Assembly: GCF_005925345.1 (NCBI RefSeq)
Contig: NZ_SSHJ01000010.1
Span: forward strand, 1-64,000
Direction of reading: 5' to 3'
From: Pedobacter ureilyticus
GTDB taxonomy: Bacteria; Bacteroidota; Bacteroidia; Sphingobacteriales; Sphingobacteriaceae
Length of the DNA stretch: 64,000 nucleotides
In this document: positions 54,588 through 64,000 of the stretch, piece after piece
How the letters are laid out: each line of letters starts with the position of its first letter
How positions within the stretch are numbered: the stretch's first letter is position 1
Position numbers and translations under genes: made by a program
Notes under the pieces: generated by a model
The model's input: the letters and a program-made list of their open reading frames with translations, nothing else
What the model was told of the DNA's origin: nothing
Databases searched by the model: none

Positions 54588-55190
54588 ATGCCGTTGCAAC
54601 CATCATCAACCTCTGTTTTTAATGAAAAAGAACTACTTGAAAAGGTAGCTCGAGGTGACCAGCGTGCTTTCGAAACCATTTACCACACTTACGCTAAAAA
54701 AATCTATTTTTTCGCAAACAAAATACTTCAGCACGAAGAAGCAGCAGAAGAAGTGGTGCAAGAAGTAATGCTGAAATTATGGAACACCAGAAATGAGCTA
54801 ACAAAAATAAATAGTTTAGAAGCTTACATCAGGGTGCTTTCGCGAAACATAGCATTAAATGCGCTTCGCAGGCTCGAGATAGAAAACAGGGCAAATCAGC
54901 AACTAAGAACCTACTGGACAGATCAAAGTAACCATACTGAAGAGCAAGTGGCTTTAAACGAAACCCGAGCAATATTAAGCAAAGGCATAGCAGAGCTTCC
55001 TTTACAACAACGAGAAGTTTACATATTATGCCACCAACAAGGATTAAAATACGATGAAGTTGCTCAAAAACTAAATTTATCTCCGGCTACGGTAGCTACA
55101 CACATGAAATTGGCCTTACGTTTTTTACGTGCTTATCTTCAAAAACATAGCGGTTTGGCCATCATTTTTATCATTTTAAAGATTTTTTAA
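54588..55190 (+). CDS. FecI-type ECF sigma factor
   Basis: The 200-aa RNA polymerase sigma factor has region 2 (about 20-90; GDQRAFETIYHTYAKKIYFFANKI, EEAAEEVVQEVMLKLW) and region 4 (about 130-180; LPLQQREVYILCHQQGLKYDEVAQKL, SPATVATHMKLALRFLR). It lacks region 3, as ECF factors do. The hydrophobic C-terminal end (LAIIFIILKIF) is common in the Bacteroidota FecI group. The FecR gene follows 91 bp later, and SusC with its STN domain after that, so this sigma factor probably transcribes the sus-type operon when its ligand binds. Confidence 0.93.
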   Translation: MPLQPSSTSVFNEKELLEKVARGDQRAFETIYHTYAKKIYFFANKILQHEEAAEEVVQEVMLKLWNTRNELTKINSLEAYIRVLSRNIALNALRRLEIENRANQQLRTYWTDQSNHTEEQVALNETRAILSKGIAELPLQQREVYILCHQQGLKYDEVAQKLNLSPATVATHMKLALRFLRAYLQKHSGLAIIFIILKIF

Positions 55191-55281
55191 TTTTTTTTTC
55201 TTTTCCATTACCCTTAACATAGGGAGAAGTGTGTCTTAGATATATAAAGCATTTTATAATTATCTAATTACGCTCCAGATT

Positions 55282-56457
55282 ATGGAAAAAGAAAGAATTT
55301 TACATTTATACAAGGCTTATCAGTTACAAACTGCTACCAAAGAAGAAGAGTTGGAATTTGCCAAACTACTTCATGACGTGCAATACGAAGAAATCTGGAA
55401 CGAAATCTTAGACAGAAATTGGACAGAAATAACTGAAAGGGAACTTGGGGCTGCCGAATTTGAGGGCCATGCCCCAGTGCTAGCAAGCTTGAAGCAGCAT
55501 ATAAATTATACCCCAAAGTCTAGAAAGATTTGGCTTAAAATAGCCGTGGTTGCTGCTGCCTCTATCATACTTACCGTGCTTAGTGTTAATTATTACTTTA
55601 TCGCTAGCGATAAAAAATCTCAAGAAATACACTTTGCAAACGATATTGCTCCCGGTAAAAATGGCGCTACCTTAACTTTAGCCAACGGACGCAAAATTTT
55701 AATTAACGATGCCATTGCCGGAAATATAGCCAACGAAACTGGTGTAAAAATCTCTAAAAACAGGGATGGACAGATTGTTTACGAAGTGATTGGGGACCAA
55801 ACTGGGGCTTTAGTATATAATACGCTAACTACCACCCGTGGCGAACAAACTCAAATACGTTTGCCAGATGGAACAATTGTTTTTCTTAATGCAGAATCGT
55901 CATTGAGATTTCCAACAAGCTTTGCTAATACGGCAAAGAGAAAAGTGTCTTTAACTGGAGAAGGATATTTTGAGGTTTCAAAAGACAAAAACCATCCCTT
56001 TGTTGTAGAAAGTGACCAACAAGAGGTTGAAGTGCTCGGCACATCATTTAACATCAACAACTATAGCGACGAATTGGCTATAAAAACCACGTTGCTGGAA
56101 GGAAGTGTGCGTATAACCAATTTGAACACCAAAGTACAAGCATTACTTACACCAGGCCAACAGGCTATGATTAACAACGATAAGTTAGACACTAAAAACG
56201 TAGAAACAGAAGATGTGGTGGCTTGGAAAAATGGGTACTTTATGTTCAACAACGAAACCTTGGCCAGTATCATGAAGAGAGTATCTAAATGGTACAACAT
56301 GGAGGTTATATATAATGATGAAGCCTTGAAAAACAAAAGGTTTTTCGGTTCTATTAGCCGCTACGAAAATATTTCAGAATTATTAAAAGTGCTACAAAAA
56401 ACCGATGTAGCCACCTTTGAAATCAAAGGCAGACAAGTAATTGTAAACAAAGAATAA
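55282..56457 (+). CDS. FecR-type anti-sigma factor
   Basis: The 391-aa protein has a cytoplasmic sigma-binding part (about 1-75; the N-terminal YKAYQLQTATKEE pattern), one transmembrane helix (about 86-108, KIAVVAAASIILTVLSVNYYF), a periplasmic FecR domain (about 170-280; TRGEQTQIRLPDGTIVFLNAESSLRFP, GEGYFEVSKDKNHPFVVES, VLGTSFNINNY) and a C-terminal DUF4974 domain (about 315-385; FNNETLASIMKRVSKWYNMEV, KRFFGSIS). It holds the sigma factor inactive until the STN domain of SusC signals. Length and order are normal. Confidence 0.95.
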   Translation: MEKERILHLYKAYQLQTATKEEELEFAKLLHDVQYEEIWNEILDRNWTEITERELGAAEFEGHAPVLASLKQHINYTPKSRKIWLKIAVVAAASIILTVLSVNYYFIASDKKSQEIHFANDIAPGKNGATLTLANGRKILINDAIAGNIANETGVKISKNRDGQIVYEVIGDQTGALVYNTLTTTRGEQTQIRLPDGTIVFLNAESSLRFPTSFANTAKRKVSLTGEGYFEVSKDKNHPFVVESDQQEVEVLGTSFNINNYSDELAIKTTLLEGSVRITNLNTKVQALLTPGQQAMINNDKLDTKNVETEDVVAWKNGYFMFNNETLASIMKRVSKWYNMEVIYNDEALKNKRFFGSISRYENISELLKVLQKTDVATFEIKGRQVIVNKE

Positions 56458-56770
56458 AACTTTTTAATCAAAATCAACAAGTATTAACCTAACCTAACAA
56501 ACAAAATGAAAAGCCCTAAAGATATTCCGTAACAACAGCCATCACTTGCTGCTATGGGCAAAAAAAAGGACCTCGACTGCCATCGAAGCCCTTATAGCCT
56601 GTAGAACAAATTTGATAAACAAACTTTTTAACGAAAGGATAGCAATACAATTAACAAACAATGCTATACCTATACAGACATTCCAAACTTAACAAATATT
56701 GCTTAGTTAAGCAATGGCGTATGCGTGTTTATCGCCGAGGGAGAGAGTGTCTGTAAAATGATGGATAAAT
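56458..56770. other. leader before SusC, no gene seen
   Basis: About 310 bp lie before the SusC start; an eight-codon frame at 56505 is too short to call. It probably holds the sigma-dependent promoter. No strong hairpin was seen. Confidence 0.4.
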
Positions 56771-59700
56771 ATGCAAACAGACTATACTAAAATTTTTCCA
56801 ACGCCAAAAGGCAAACTATCGAAACTACTATTGATGATGAAACTAACCACTTTCATATTAATGATTTCGCTAATTCAGGTTAATGCGGCAACTTTTGCCC
56901 AAAAATTAAACCTTGTTCAGTCTCCAGTAACCGTAGAAAAGGTTTTGCGAGAGATCAAAAAGCAAACGAGCTACAATGTGTTGGTAGAAAGCACCAATTT
57001 TAATACCAACGCTAAAATCAATGCCAACTTTGTAAATGCGCCCCTAGAAAAAGTGATGGAGACTTTACTCAACGGGAGCGAAATGACCTATGTTCTTGAA
57101 AATAAAAACATTATCATTAAGCACAAACCTAAATCTTTTTTAGAGCGGGTGGTAGAGAACTTTCTAGCTATAGATGTTACAGGCAAGGTGGTTGATTCGC
57201 TTACGAAGAGACCCTTGGCTGGAGCTTCTATCATTATAAAAAACAGCAACAAAGGGGTAACTAGCGGTGCTGATGGCTCGTTCAGTTTGGCAAATGTTGA
57301 TGAAAACGCCACCATACTGATTAGGTACACAGGCTATAAAACTAGAGAGGTAAAAGCAGCCAAAAACCTAGGCACTATTTTGCTAAGCGTGGATGTTGGT
57401 GAATTGAAAGAAATTGGTGTTACGGTAAACACCGGCTACCAACGCATTAAACCCGAGCAAAGTACAGGTGCAGTAGCGCAAATTAGCACTAAAGAGTATG
57501 AATCTAGAGTAAGCTCGAACTTTTTAGATGGTTTGGTAAACAGACTACCAGGTTTAATGATTAACAATACCGTTAATTTTACCAGTACCTCTCCAGATGG
57601 CACCCAATCATCAAGACCTTTATTCAATATCCGCGGTATCTCTACCATGTCGGCAAACCAAAGTCCGTTAATTGTGGTAGATGGTTACCCAACCGAATTG
57701 ACCTTAGAAATGATCGATCCGAATGAGATCAAGTCGGTAACGATTTTGAAAGATGCCGCCGCCGCTACGGTATATGGCGTAAGAGCTTCAAATGGAGTAA
57801 TTATCATCGAAAGAAAACAAGCCGAACCGGGTGCAGCGCAGTTCAATTTCAGAACTACCTTAGGTTTAACGCCTGAAGAGAATTATAGTCGCTATAGATG
57901 GGATCCAGAGGCATCAAGTATCAACGCTAATTATTTACGCGAAAGGCAAGCGCTCATTGTGACACCCAATAGTTGGGGACAATTGTTTGCGCCTAGTTCA
58001 TCAACTGGCGGAAACGTACGCCGTTCCATCCCTTTCTATATCTTAGCGCAGCAAGCTGCTGGAATTATCTCAAATGAGCAGGCAGAAAGCTCTTTTGCAG
58101 AACTAGAAAACTACGATAACATTAAAGACTATAATCGATTATTCTTAAGAACAGCCGCTACTCAAACGCACACATTAAACGTTTCTGGGGGTACACCTAA
58201 CGCATTGTACTACATTACGGCCAACTACACAGGCAATAGAAATAACCAAATTATGAATGATAATAATAGGTTATTGCTAACTGGTAGAACTACACTTAAA
58301 TTGGCCAAACGACTAAGTTTAGAACTTACTACCGAGTATCAAGAACAACGCAATAACGGAGTACCAATACCAGATGTTGCCTCTGCTTCTCCTTTTGAGC
58401 CCTATGAAGATGTAAATGGCAACCCTGCAGCCATTATCTCGCGAAGCTTTGCTCCGGTATATAATAACCTAATCCAAGCACAGGGATTGTTAGACCAGAA
58501 CTACTACCCTTTAGTTGATGCCAACTTAATTAGCGACAAAACACGAACCCTAAACTATAAAACCATAGCCAATTTCAACTACAGTATTGGTAAGGGCTTT
58601 AATCTATTGTTTGGTGGTGTTTATGAAAATTCAAATTCAGAATTCAGGTACTTGGCCCGTCAAGGTTCATCGGTAGTCAATGCTTGGGTAAACAACTATA
58701 CCGTTACCCCTACAGCTGCACAACCTACTTTGGCTTTTAAACGGAATATTCCCGACGGAGATTTTCTTCGCCAGCGCAATACTAATTCCAGAAGCTACAC
58801 GGGACGTGCACAACTGAATTACGACAAAAAAATTGGCAACCATTCTCTAAATGGAATCATCGGTGCAGAGATTAGAAGCGTACTCAATCAGGGTAATCTA
58901 GCATCCTATTTTGGCTACAATGACCAAAGTTTATTGCAACAACCAGTAGACTATGCATCTATATTTAGCAATGCTTCTGCGGTTAGGGGTACGTTGGTTA
59001 CTTCAAATACACTAGGCTCTTTAAATAGTTTCTTTAACCAAACTTTTAGTGATGACCGCTTTTTATCAGGATTTTCAAATATTGTTTACTCCTACAAAGA
59101 TACTTATTCGTTGTCCGGAAGTATCCGTGTAGACCAATCGAACCTTTTCGGAACTGATCCAAAGTACAAGTATAAGCCACTCTGGTCATTAGGTGCTGCT
59201 TGGAACATCCATAAAGAAGATTTTATGAAGGGCTTTAATTGGCTAAACATGTTAAAGCTGCGTGGTGCTTTTGGATTTAATGGTAATGTGGCCAAGCTTT
59301 CACTGCCTCAGGTAATTGCGCAATCACAACTCAACCAATCTAACACACCAACGTTAAATTCGCTTATTTTATCTTCTAATGCCAATAGCAGTTTACGTTG
59401 GGAGCAAACAGAAAACTTTAACCTTGGCTTAGATTTTAATATCTTCAAAAATGTTTCTGGTAGTGTAGATTACTACACCAAAAAAACTTCCGACATCATG
59501 GGTAATTCTACCATTGATCCTACTTTGGGAGCAACTTCGGCGCTGATCAATTATGCCACCATCAGAAACAACGGTATAGAATTTAGTCTTAAAGCAGATT
59601 GGATAGCCAACAGAAACTTTAACTGGAATACCGGATTAGTAATTGCGAAGAATAGCAGCAAAGTACTGGATGTGTACAGAGTGGGCCAATACAATCCACA

Positions 59701-60385
59701 GGTGTTAGATGTTTTGGGCTATGTAAGTGGCTATCCTGTAGGCGCTATGTTTTCTTACAACACCATTGGTCTTAACAACGAAGGCCATCCAATTATTGTA
59801 GATCAAAACGGAAACCAGTTTGTGGTAAATACCAGTTCTTCAACCAATCCTTTGGTGCAGGCCATGTCTAGAGAAGACTCAGGTCTAGTTCAATATTCTG
59901 GAACTACAGTTCCAAGTATTAGCGGAGGCTTAAGTAATAGGATTGATGTTGGAAATTTCTACTTTTTTGCGATGGTTAATTATTATGGTGGTTTTAATGT
60001 AAGAGTGCCTAGACCTACGCCTGCAGAAAACAGGCCATTAGCAGGATCTAATATTTTTTGGAGAGTACCTGGCGATGAGTTGAATACCGATATTCCAAAC
60101 TTAGTAGATCTAAATAGCTTTGCACCGGGTATTGCTTACAGATCTAACAACAATTATGTAGTTCATGGCGATTACCTAACCCTTGGCGATGTAACTGTTT
60201 CGTATAGATTCAACAACCTTAACTTCATTAAAAAGGCTGGTTTTAAAAACTTCGAGCTTAAAGCACAAGCCTCTAACCTTTACACGGTAGGCTTTAACCG
60301 TTATAATTTTAGTATGGGTACTCGTAGCTACGCTAAATCTTATGTTACCCCAACTTATACACTAGGTTTATTCACTAACTTTTAA
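56771..60385 (+). CDS. SusC/RagA-family TonB-linked receptor with STN domain
   Basis: The 1,204-aa outer-membrane receptor has a long N-terminus before the signal helix (about 16-44, ending ATFA-Q), a secretin/TonB N-terminal STN domain (about 50-115; VTVEKVLREIKKQTSYNVLVES), a CarboxypepD_reg-like domain (about 135-205), a plug (about 230-350; SSNFLDGLVNRLPGLMI, FNIRGISTMSANQSPLIVVDGYP, VTILKDAAAATVYGVRASNGVIII) and a barrel ending in YTLGLFTNF. The STN domain is the signal-transfer part that talks to FecR. With SusD it imports an unknown oligomer, probably a glycan. Confidence 0.95.
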   Translation: MQTDYTKIFPTPKGKLSKLLLMMKLTTFILMISLIQVNAATFAQKLNLVQSPVTVEKVLREIKKQTSYNVLVESTNFNTNAKINANFVNAPLEKVMETLLNGSEMTYVLENKNIIIKHKPKSFLERVVENFLAIDVTGKVVDSLTKRPLAGASIIIKNSNKGVTSGADGSFSLANVDENATILIRYTGYKTREVKAAKNLGTILLSVDVGELKEIGVTVNTGYQRIKPEQSTGAVAQISTKEYESRVSSNFLDGLVNRLPGLMINNTVNFTSTSPDGTQSSRPLFNIRGISTMSANQSPLIVVDGYPTELTLEMIDPNEIKSVTILKDAAAATVYGVRASNGVIIIERKQAEPGAAQFNFRTTLGLTPEENYSRYRWDPEASSINANYLRERQALIVTPNSWGQLFAPSSSTGGNVRRSIPFYILAQQAAGIISNEQAESSFAELENYDNIKDYNRLFLRTAATQTHTLNVSGGTPNALYYITANYTGNRNNQIMNDNNRLLLTGRTTLKLAKRLSLELTTEYQEQRNNGVPIPDVASASPFEPYEDVNGNPAAIISRSFAPVYNNLIQAQGLLDQNYYPLVDANLISDKTRTLNYKTIANFNYSIGKGFNLLFGGVYENSNSEFRYLARQGSSVVNAWVNNYTVTPTAAQPTLAFKRNIPDGDFLRQRNTNSRSYTGRAQLNYDKKIGNHSLNGIIGAEIRSVLNQGNLASYFGYNDQSLLQQPVDYASIFSNASAVRGTLVTSNTLGSLNSFFNQTFSDDRFLSGFSNIVYSYKDTYSLSGSIRVDQSNLFGTDPKYKYKPLWSLGAAWNIHKEDFMKGFNWLNMLKLRGAFGFNGNVAKLSLPQVIAQSQLNQSNTPTLNSLILSSNANSSLRWEQTENFNLGLDFNIFKNVSGSVDYYTKKTSDIMGNSTIDPTLGATSALINYATIRNNGIEFSLKADWIANRNFNWNTGLVIAKNSSKVLDVYRVGQYNPQVLDVLGYVSGYPVGAMFSYNTIGLNNEGHPIIVDQNGNQFVVNTSSSTNPLVQAMSREDSGLVQYSGTTVPSISGGLSNRIDVGNFYFFAMVNYYGGFNVRVPRPTPAENRPLAGSNIFWRVPGDELNTDIPNLVDLNSFAPGIAYRSNNNYVVHGDYLTLGDVTVSYRFNNLNFIKKAGFKNFELKAQASNLYTVGFNRYNFSMGTRSYAKSYVTPTYTLGLFTNF

Positions 60386-60396
60386 AATTTAAACCG

Positions 60397-61770
60397 ATGA
60401 AAAAATTTCAATACCTAGCCGCTCAACTTTTACTTTGCTGTTTAGTTTTTAGCGGTTGCGACAAATATTTGGATGTAGAACCTAAAGGTAAACAACTGTT
60501 AAAAACCACTGGCGACTATGATTTATGGTTAAACAGTTCGACTCTTGTTACCGAAACCAATGCAGACAATATTTTGAATCTAATGACGGACAATATCGAT
60601 TTGGTTACCGTCAACAATCCGCCTACTTCCCTTGGCGACTTAATTTACACCTGGGCGCCACAGTTTACCAATGATGTAAACTCACTTGCCTATTTGTGGG
60701 GAGAGCATTACAACCGAATCAGCCTCTTTAACACAGTATTGTTAGGCATTAATGCTGCTGAGGGAGGCACAGATTCTCAGAAAAAAAGTCTGAGAGCAGA
60801 AGCTTTGCTTGGGCGTGCACATTCTTATTTTTATTTGGTTAACGAATATGGCAAGCCTTACGATGCAGCAACAGCAGCTTCCGATTTGGCTGTTCCTTTT
60901 GTTACATCTGATGATGTGAGTAAGAAATCTCCTCCAAGAAGTACAGTTGCCGAAATCTATAAACACATTATAGACGATATCAACGAAGCTATTCCAGATC
61001 TCCCCCAAGATAATAGCAATGCAAGATTTAGAGGCTCAAAAGGGGCTGCTTACAGCGTATTAGCTCGCGTTTATTTATATAGAAGGGAATATGCAGAAGC
61101 GCTAAGATACGCTGAATTAGCTTTGGCTAATACCCGTGCCGTAATGATAGACTATACCTACCCTGCAACTTTCCCAACTACCACCAATGTGGTTTCCCAT
61201 CCTGATGTTATCTATGGGCGGGCATCTGCTGCTTACGGGCTATCTATCTCTGCAGAATTAAAAAATCTATTCGCTGGTAATGATTCCCGAAGAACGGTTT
61301 TGTATTATAATTGGGCAAGTACGGCCAGAGGTGGAACTTCGTTTTATGCGGCTGCAGTTACCCCTGCCTTTCAGTTAACCAACTCTGGCACATCTGTACA
61401 AGAAATGCATTTAATTGCAGCCGAAGGTGCAGCAAGAGCCAATAGCTTAACTAATGCACTTAGCCATTTAAACGAGGTTCGTAGAAACCGTCTTAAAGTT
61501 ATACCTGACGCTCCTGTAAATTTTAGCTCTACCGACCAAAATGAGATATTAGACGAGGTACTAAAAGAACGAAGACGTGAATTGCCTTTCCACGGTTTAC
61601 GCTGGTTTGATATGCGCAGGCTGGATACGGAAAACAGAATGCCAGTAATCATTAGAACCACAGCTCAGAATGTGGAAATAGCTAGGTTAGAACCTCATAG
61701 TAATAAATACACATTGCAGATACCGATACAGGTATTGGCATTCAATCCAGACATGGTCCAAAACCCATAA
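60397..61770 (+). CDS. SusD/RagB-family nutrient-binding lipoprotein
   Basis: The 457-aa lipoprotein has a lipobox ending VFSGC (Cys21) and the SusD fold: N-terminal DKYLDVEPKGKQLL, TPR-like helices with RAEALLGRAHSYFYLVNEYGKPYD, and the C-terminal LNEVRRNR and ILDEVLKERRRELPFHGLRWFDMRRL. It sits on SusC as a lid and captures substrate at the cell surface. It starts 11 bp after the SusC stop. Somewhat short for the family (500-600 aa common) but complete at both ends. Confidence 0.95.
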   Translation: MKKFQYLAAQLLLCCLVFSGCDKYLDVEPKGKQLLKTTGDYDLWLNSSTLVTETNADNILNLMTDNIDLVTVNNPPTSLGDLIYTWAPQFTNDVNSLAYLWGEHYNRISLFNTVLLGINAAEGGTDSQKKSLRAEALLGRAHSYFYLVNEYGKPYDAATAASDLAVPFVTSDDVSKKSPPRSTVAEIYKHIIDDINEAIPDLPQDNSNARFRGSKGAAYSVLARVYLYRREYAEALRYAELALANTRAVMIDYTYPATFPTTTNVVSHPDVIYGRASAAYGLSISAELKNLFAGNDSRRTVLYYNWASTARGGTSFYAAAVTPAFQLTNSGTSVQEMHLIAAEGAARANSLTNALSHLNEVRRNRLKVIPDAPVNFSSTDQNEILDEVLKERRRELPFHGLRWFDMRRLDTENRMPVIIRTTAQNVEIARLEPHSNKYTLQIPIQVLAFNPDMVQNP

Positions 61771-61786
61771 CATTAATACACTAGAG

Positions 61787-62746
61787 ATGAAGACATATCA
61801 ATTAAATATACTGGCAGTGTGCGTGATGGCATTGTCGATCATATCGTGCAAAAAAAATAATGGTGGCCGAGAAGCGCTAGAAGAAGGGCGTGTAACTTTT
61901 GACCTACCGGCGACTACAGATGTGGTAACGACTTCCCTGAATATCAAAGAAGTGACATTGATAAGCACTGAAATGAAAGCGACACTACAAGGGAGCACTT
62001 CTTCTGACGTACACTATGTAACATTTGCGCCAGATACCACCAAAATTGTGGATTACAGGTTAAAATATGGCAATAGTGCCTTACTACTTCCCACTAAGAG
62101 TTATTTATTTTACAAGCCCATAGTGGCCATTCCGGCCGGCAGCAATGTTTCTGAAGCAGCGGTGCTTAACCTTAGTTTCCAAACTACTTTAAGACCACTT
62201 AGTACTTACGTGCTGCCTTTAACGATTACTTCTGTTGATGGAAAGCCGCAAGATCCTGTAAAAAGAAGAGTAGTGTATTACGTTTTCAATACTGGCGAAG
62301 CACTATATGTAGATCATACCGGCTACGCACCTACCGCTACGGCATCTTCAACTGCAGGTTCAAATGCAGCCAGCAGAGCCATAGACGCAAACACAGGCGG
62401 AACCTACTGGGCCAGCGCCACAACTGCAGCTTTGCCACAATGGCTCAACATTGATTATGGCCGCAACGTTACCTTTTCTGGTTTAGATTACTTCTTCCCA
62501 ACTGCGGTAACCCCAGCTGTTGGAGGTTATACTACCTCTGCTAAAATAGAAACCAGTACAGATAACACCAATTGGACCGATAGAGGAACCTATGCGATAG
62601 ACGTTAATAACGCAGCTAAAAAGCAAACATTAAATTTACCCGCACCAGCTACTGGTAGATATGTGCGCTTTACTATTTTGGCTGCCACACCATACTCTAA
62701 TACGTTTAGCATTGGCTTTGTGGCTGGCATTCTACTTAGGAATTAA
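61787..62746 (+). CDS. surface lipoprotein, DUF1735-like plus F5/8 type C domain
   Basis: The 319-aa lipoprotein has a lipobox ending LSIISC. An N-terminal beta domain (about 25-170; VTFDLPATT and PLSTYVLPLTITSVDGKPQD) resembles DUF1735/BT_3987-type domains of SusE-position proteins. The C-terminal F5/8 type C (discoidin) domain has SSTAGSNAASRAIDANTGGTYWAS, PQWLNIDYG and GRYVRFTIL (about 180-319). Such discoidin domains bind sugars. It is probably a second glycan-binding lipoprotein of the SusC/D complex. It starts 16 bp after SusD. Confidence 0.85.
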   Translation: MKTYQLNILAVCVMALSIISCKKNNGGREALEEGRVTFDLPATTDVVTTSLNIKEVTLISTEMKATLQGSTSSDVHYVTFAPDTTKIVDYRLKYGNSALLLPTKSYLFYKPIVAIPAGSNVSEAAVLNLSFQTTLRPLSTYVLPLTITSVDGKPQDPVKRRVVYYVFNTGEALYVDHTGYAPTATASSTAGSNAASRAIDANTGGTYWASATTAALPQWLNIDYGRNVTFSGLDYFFPTAVTPAVGGYTTSAKIETSTDNTNWTDRGTYAIDVNNAAKKQTLNLPAPATGRYVRFTILAATPYSNTFSIGFVAGILLRN

Positions 62747-62778
62747 TCATTCTTAACTAATTCACAAAAAACACACAA

Positions 62779-63903
62779 ATGAAAAAATTATTCTTAATGT
62801 TGTCGCTGCTGCCATTCTTGGCGGCAGCTCAACAAGCTTACACCCTTACCGCTAAGTTGCCAAACCTTAAAACGCCATCAAAAGCTTACCTAGCGTTTGT
62901 TAAAAACGGCGCTTGGGTAGAAACTGATTCTACCGAAGTGAAGAACGGAAAATTTCAATTTACTGGACAATTAGACGAACCAAAAAATGTAATTGTTGCC
63001 GTTAGACCTGCAAACGCAACAAGCAATTCGCAGAGAGACTATATCGGTTTTATTTTAGAAAATGCTAAAGTTACTTTAGAGAGCCAAACCACCTTAGCCG
63101 ATGCAACGGTAAGCGGCTCGCTTGCAGAAAAAGAAGATAAGGAACGCGAAGCGATGGTTAGACCCTTGACCGCAAAAATCATGTCGTTACAAAAAGAATA
63201 TGGCAAAAAAAATGCGGCAGGCGAGTACGAAAAATCACTTGAGGACAGAAAAATGGCGGGAGATAGCATCTCTAAATTGGTAGCCGAAATTAAAAGCACC
63301 AACAGAAAATTTGCAGAAACCCACCTGAATTCTTACGCTGGGCTAGCTGCCTACAACCTTTATGTGCTCGATAGCAAATTTGTAGCTAAAGAAGAAGAGC
63401 CGCTCTTCCACAGGTTTTCTGCAGCTTTAAAATCATCGCCGCTAGGCAAACGTACCCTAGAAAAAATTGAAATTGGAAAGCGCAGGCAAGAAGGCTCAAA
63501 AGCTACCGATTTTACACAGAACGACCAAAACGGCAAACCTTTTACCCTGTCGTCATTAAGAGGGAAATATGTTTTGGTAGATTTTTGGGCAAGTTGGTGT
63601 ATACCTTGCAGAGCTGAAAACCCTAATGTGGTTAAGGCCTATAATGCGCTTAAAGGAGATAAATTTGAGATTGTTAGCGTATCTCTTGATGCCGGAAAAG
63701 AACAATGGTTGGCAGCAATTGAAACTGACGGTATGCCCTGGATACACGTAAGTGATTTAAAATATTGGAAAAACGAAGTGGCTTTGATGTACGGCATTAA
63801 CTCTGTGCCACAGAACATCCTTTTAGATCCGAACGGAGTGATTGTAGCCAAGAATTTAAGAGGCGAAAACCTTACCGAGTTATTAAAAAAATACATCAAG
63901 TAA
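62779..63903 (+). CDS. TlpA-like thioredoxin with DUF4369 domain
   Basis: The 374-aa protein has a signal peptide (MKKLFLMLSLLPFLAAAQ), a DUF4369-type beta domain (about 20-120), a charged helical linker (about 125-230), and a C-terminal AhpC/TlpA thioredoxin domain (about 235-374; DFWASWCIPCRAENPNVV with the CxxC pair, cis-Pro region SVPQNILLDPNG). It is predicted to be a periplasmic thiol-disulfide reductase. Proteins of this type are common in SusC/D operons of Sphingobacteriaceae, but their substrate there is not known. It starts 32 bp after the lipoprotein gene. Confidence 0.93.
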   Translation: MKKLFLMLSLLPFLAAAQQAYTLTAKLPNLKTPSKAYLAFVKNGAWVETDSTEVKNGKFQFTGQLDEPKNVIVAVRPANATSNSQRDYIGFILENAKVTLESQTTLADATVSGSLAEKEDKEREAMVRPLTAKIMSLQKEYGKKNAAGEYEKSLEDRKMAGDSISKLVAEIKSTNRKFAETHLNSYAGLAAYNLYVLDSKFVAKEEEPLFHRFSAALKSSPLGKRTLEKIEIGKRRQEGSKATDFTQNDQNGKPFTLSSLRGKYVLVDFWASWCIPCRAENPNVVKAYNALKGDKFEIVSVSLDAGKEQWLAAIETDGMPWIHVSDLKYWKNEVALMYGINSVPQNILLDPNGVIVAKNLRGENLTELLKKYIK

Positions 63904-63925
63904 TACCCACCGAAATAGAACTGAT

Positions 63926-64000
63926 ATGAAAAAAATAATTTTAGCCGCATTAATATCATCTGCAATTACCGCAAAAGCGCAAGATAAATTTAACATTACT
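63926..64000 (+). CDS. start of an exported protein, cut by the window end
   Basis: The first 25 codons from ATG 63926 read MKKIILAALISSAITAKAQ and then DKFNIT, a signal peptide with cleavage after KA. It begins 22 bp after the thioredoxin gene on the same strand and so belongs to the same operon. The rest lies beyond the window, so no family can be named. Confidence 0.7.
   Translation, partial: MKKIILAALISSAITAKAQDKFNIT

Noticed and set aside
56505..56531. Leader peptide before SusC (MKSPKDIP)
   Set aside because: Eight codons without repeated regulatory codons or an attenuator hairpin; chance is enough.

Overview
The window looks like chromosomal DNA of a Bacteroidota bacterium, most likely a Pedobacter-type member of the Sphingobacteriaceae. 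The evidence is a SusC/SusD pair behind a FecI-type sigma factor and a FecR anti-sigma factor, two secreted proteins with type IX (T9SS) C-terminal sorting domains, a GT117/DUF2723 membrane protein, a DUF1501/DUF1800 pair, low G+C, and Bacteroidota-style promoters (TTTG, 19 bp, TAnnTTTG) instead of Shine-Dalgarno-rich starts. No species is claimed.

Positions 1-13,200 are an accessory, defence-type island in visible decay. It holds an AbiH-family gene cut by an in-frame stop, a HicA/HicB toxin-antitoxin pair with two operator-like palindromes over its promoter, an overlapping two-gene operon (a 548-aa protein with a PLD-like HDRF motif plus a 499-aa all-helical partner), an McrA-like HNH endonuclease with a partly duplicated 3' end, a mono-haem cytochrome lipoprotein, and small secreted or membrane proteins. 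Related insertion-sequence-end-like sequences lie at both edges (about 17-127 and 13,053-13,116). A 75-bp direct repeat brackets 10.0-12.7 kb. Broken gene ends (TPR fragment, second HNH tail, others) are scattered through it.

Positions 13,200-36,960 hold envelope and signalling genes: a surface protein with a VPLD/transmembrane/basic C-terminus, a 1,450-aa hybrid histidine kinase, a T9SS-secreted amidase whose transglycosylase-like domain lacks its glutamate, a T9SS-secreted 14-repeat propeller protein, an M1 metallopeptidase, a carboxypeptidase-regulatory-like protein, an ArsC/Spx-like protein, and an operon of CHASE3-GAF hybrid kinase, CheR methyltransferase and a second hybrid kinase.

Positions 37,100-44,600 are housekeeping: pth, rplY, prs, tRNA-Gln, a GT117 membrane protein, accA and a 59-aa membrane protein. 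Positions 44,800-54,200, all on the minus strand, carry an S10 peptidase, a nucleotide pyrophosphatase/phosphodiesterase, a TonB-dependent receptor separated from a small Cys-rich protein by a MITE-like element, and a DUF1800-DUF1501 pair.

Positions 54,588-64,000 form a nutrient-uptake locus on the plus strand: FecI-type sigma, FecR, SusC with an STN domain, SusD, a DUF1735-like lipoprotein with a discoidin domain, a TlpA-like thioredoxin, and the start of another secreted protein cut by the window edge. The STN domain implies that ligand binding at SusC is relayed through FecR to the sigma factor.
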